From Clostridiales bacterium (lineage in GTDB: Bacteria; Bacillota; Clostridia; Saccharofermentanales; Saccharofermentanaceae): a DNA stretch of 64,000 nucleotides. Location of the stretch: NCBI GenBank assembly GCA_017451265.1, contig JAFSPU010000003.1:248001-312000 (forward strand). Direction: 5' to 3'. Both the position numbers and the translations under genes were made by a program. This document shows positions 63,703 through 64,000 of the stretch, in pieces. The notes under the pieces were generated by a model that worked only from the letters and a program-made list of their open reading frames with translations, did no database searches and had not been told where the DNA came from. Positions within the stretch are counted from its first letter, which is position 1. Each line of letters starts with the position of its first letter.

Positions 63703-63830
63703 GGGGAATGGACCCCCACTGTTCCCTATAGACCACTCATTTTGACCTCAAAATGATGTCATCACGGGGAATAGACCCCATCTATTCCCTAATAAGCGTT
63801 CATTTTGATTTAAAACGATTGGGTTACGGG
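63703..63830. repeat. Repeats of ~62 bp with dyad symmetry at the truncated MATE gene
   Basis: GGGGAA recurs at 63703, 63766 and 63828, spacings of 63 and 62 bp. The first two units share GGGGAAT(G/A)GACCCC, (T)TCCCTA and TCATTTTGA at matching places. Unit 2 contains GGGAATAG/CTATTCCC; unit 1 contains the perfect inverted repeat TCATTTTGA/TCAAAATGA (63737-63756). The third copy is short and overlaps the stop of the partial gene at the right edge. The layout resembles the repeated ends of IS21-type elements, but no transposase is visible in the window. Confidence 0.7.
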
Positions 63831-64000
63831 GAACTCTTCCAACTATCACAAAGCAAATCGTCGATATTTGTCTCTATCGCCATCCGTAAAAGAGTCTGAT
63901 ATTCAGAAGCATCAAAGGTTCCCGAATCAAGCATACGTATAAATACAACATCTTTGAACTCCCTGAATCCGTCTTCAAAATAATCATTCTGTCGATTAAC
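63824..64000 (-). CDS. 3' end of an unknown gene, cut by window edge
   Basis: The last 58 codons of a minus-strand frame, with an acidic stretch FEDGFREFKDVVFIRMLDSG and an end DDLLCDSWKSSP before TAA. Base composition and codon use look like coding DNA. No family is recognised from this fragment. The stop falls inside the last unit of the ~62-bp repeats. Confidence 0.5.
   Translation of the reverse strand, partial: VNRQNDYFEDGFREFKDVVFIRMLDSGTFDASEYQTLLRMAIETNIDDLLCDSWKSSP

Noticed and set aside
63703-63830. CRISPR array at the right end
   Set aside because: There are only three units about 62 bp apart, the repeats are imperfect, no constant spacer length pattern of CRISPR type exists and no cas gene is near.
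63661-63830. An intact MATE gene start upstream of 63660
   Set aside because: The frame meets a stop codon within the repeats and the residues before SRDIW do not resemble MATE helices.

Overview
The window looks like chromosomal DNA of a Gram-positive, probably anaerobic member of the Clostridia (Bacillota). The basis is family content: NfnAB, a CBS/DRTGG-type Mn-dependent pyrophosphatase, the GGGtGRT/NifU-like pair, KtrAB-type K+ uptake, an RsbU-like phosphatase, a B. subtilis-type LexA box and strong GGAGG ribosome sites. Genus cannot be fixed from the sequence. There is no tRNA, rRNA, CRISPR array or intact transposase. Gene density is high and most genes are on the minus strand.

Layout. 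1-3.2 kb: dnaE (5' part) and uvrB, the latter under a LexA box. 3.2-9.3 kb: YczE-like membrane protein, a two-gene ABC exporter, and an RsbU-type phosphatase overlapping cstA. 9.3-14.7 kb: a six-gene minus-strand operon starting with nfnA-nfnB, then a YwaF-like protein, a second ABC exporter permease and a small membrane protein. 14.8-20.8 kb: an envelope locus (flippase-like protein; GH25 lysozyme lipoprotein, ABC-2 transporter, GT2 glycosyltransferase). 20.8-22.8 kb: K+ uptake (TrkH/KtrB plus KtrA). 22.8-37.4 kb: three separate diguanylate cyclases, lipoproteins, an FAD oxidoreductase/flavodoxin-reductase-type pair, an orphan solute-binding lipoprotein and an orphan PilT. 37.6-44.7 kb: a secreted DUF4214 protein, the GGGtGRT/scaffold pair, pyrophosphatase, HIT protein and an ABC exporter.

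44.7-62 kb is a dense signalling island on the minus strand. One transcription unit runs from a REC-GGDEF-REC-HD-GYP protein through two hybrid histidine kinases, the second of which carries a complete C-terminal DegV domain. A second unit holds a REC-GGDEF-EAL protein, a free HPt protein, a 1150-residue PAS/GGDEF/EAL protein and two tandem paralogous polytopic membrane proteins. The pieces (kinases, receivers, HPt modules, cyclic-di-GMP synthesis and hydrolysis by both EAL and HD-GYP) could form one phosphorelay controlling c-di-GMP. Six diguanylate-cyclase-type proteins and a PilT motor in one window point to c-di-GMP control of surface behaviour.

The right end contains two small membrane proteins, a 5'-truncated MATE efflux gene, a set of ~62-bp repeats with dyad symmetry at the truncation point, and the 3' end of an unknown gene.

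A recurring feature is promoters whose -10 hexamer lies only 5-7 nt before the start codon (uvrB, YczE-like, GH25 lipoprotein, trkH, a lipoprotein, a GGDEF gene), implying leaderless mRNAs. Two of these share one palindromic -10 in a 23-bp divergent intergenic gap.
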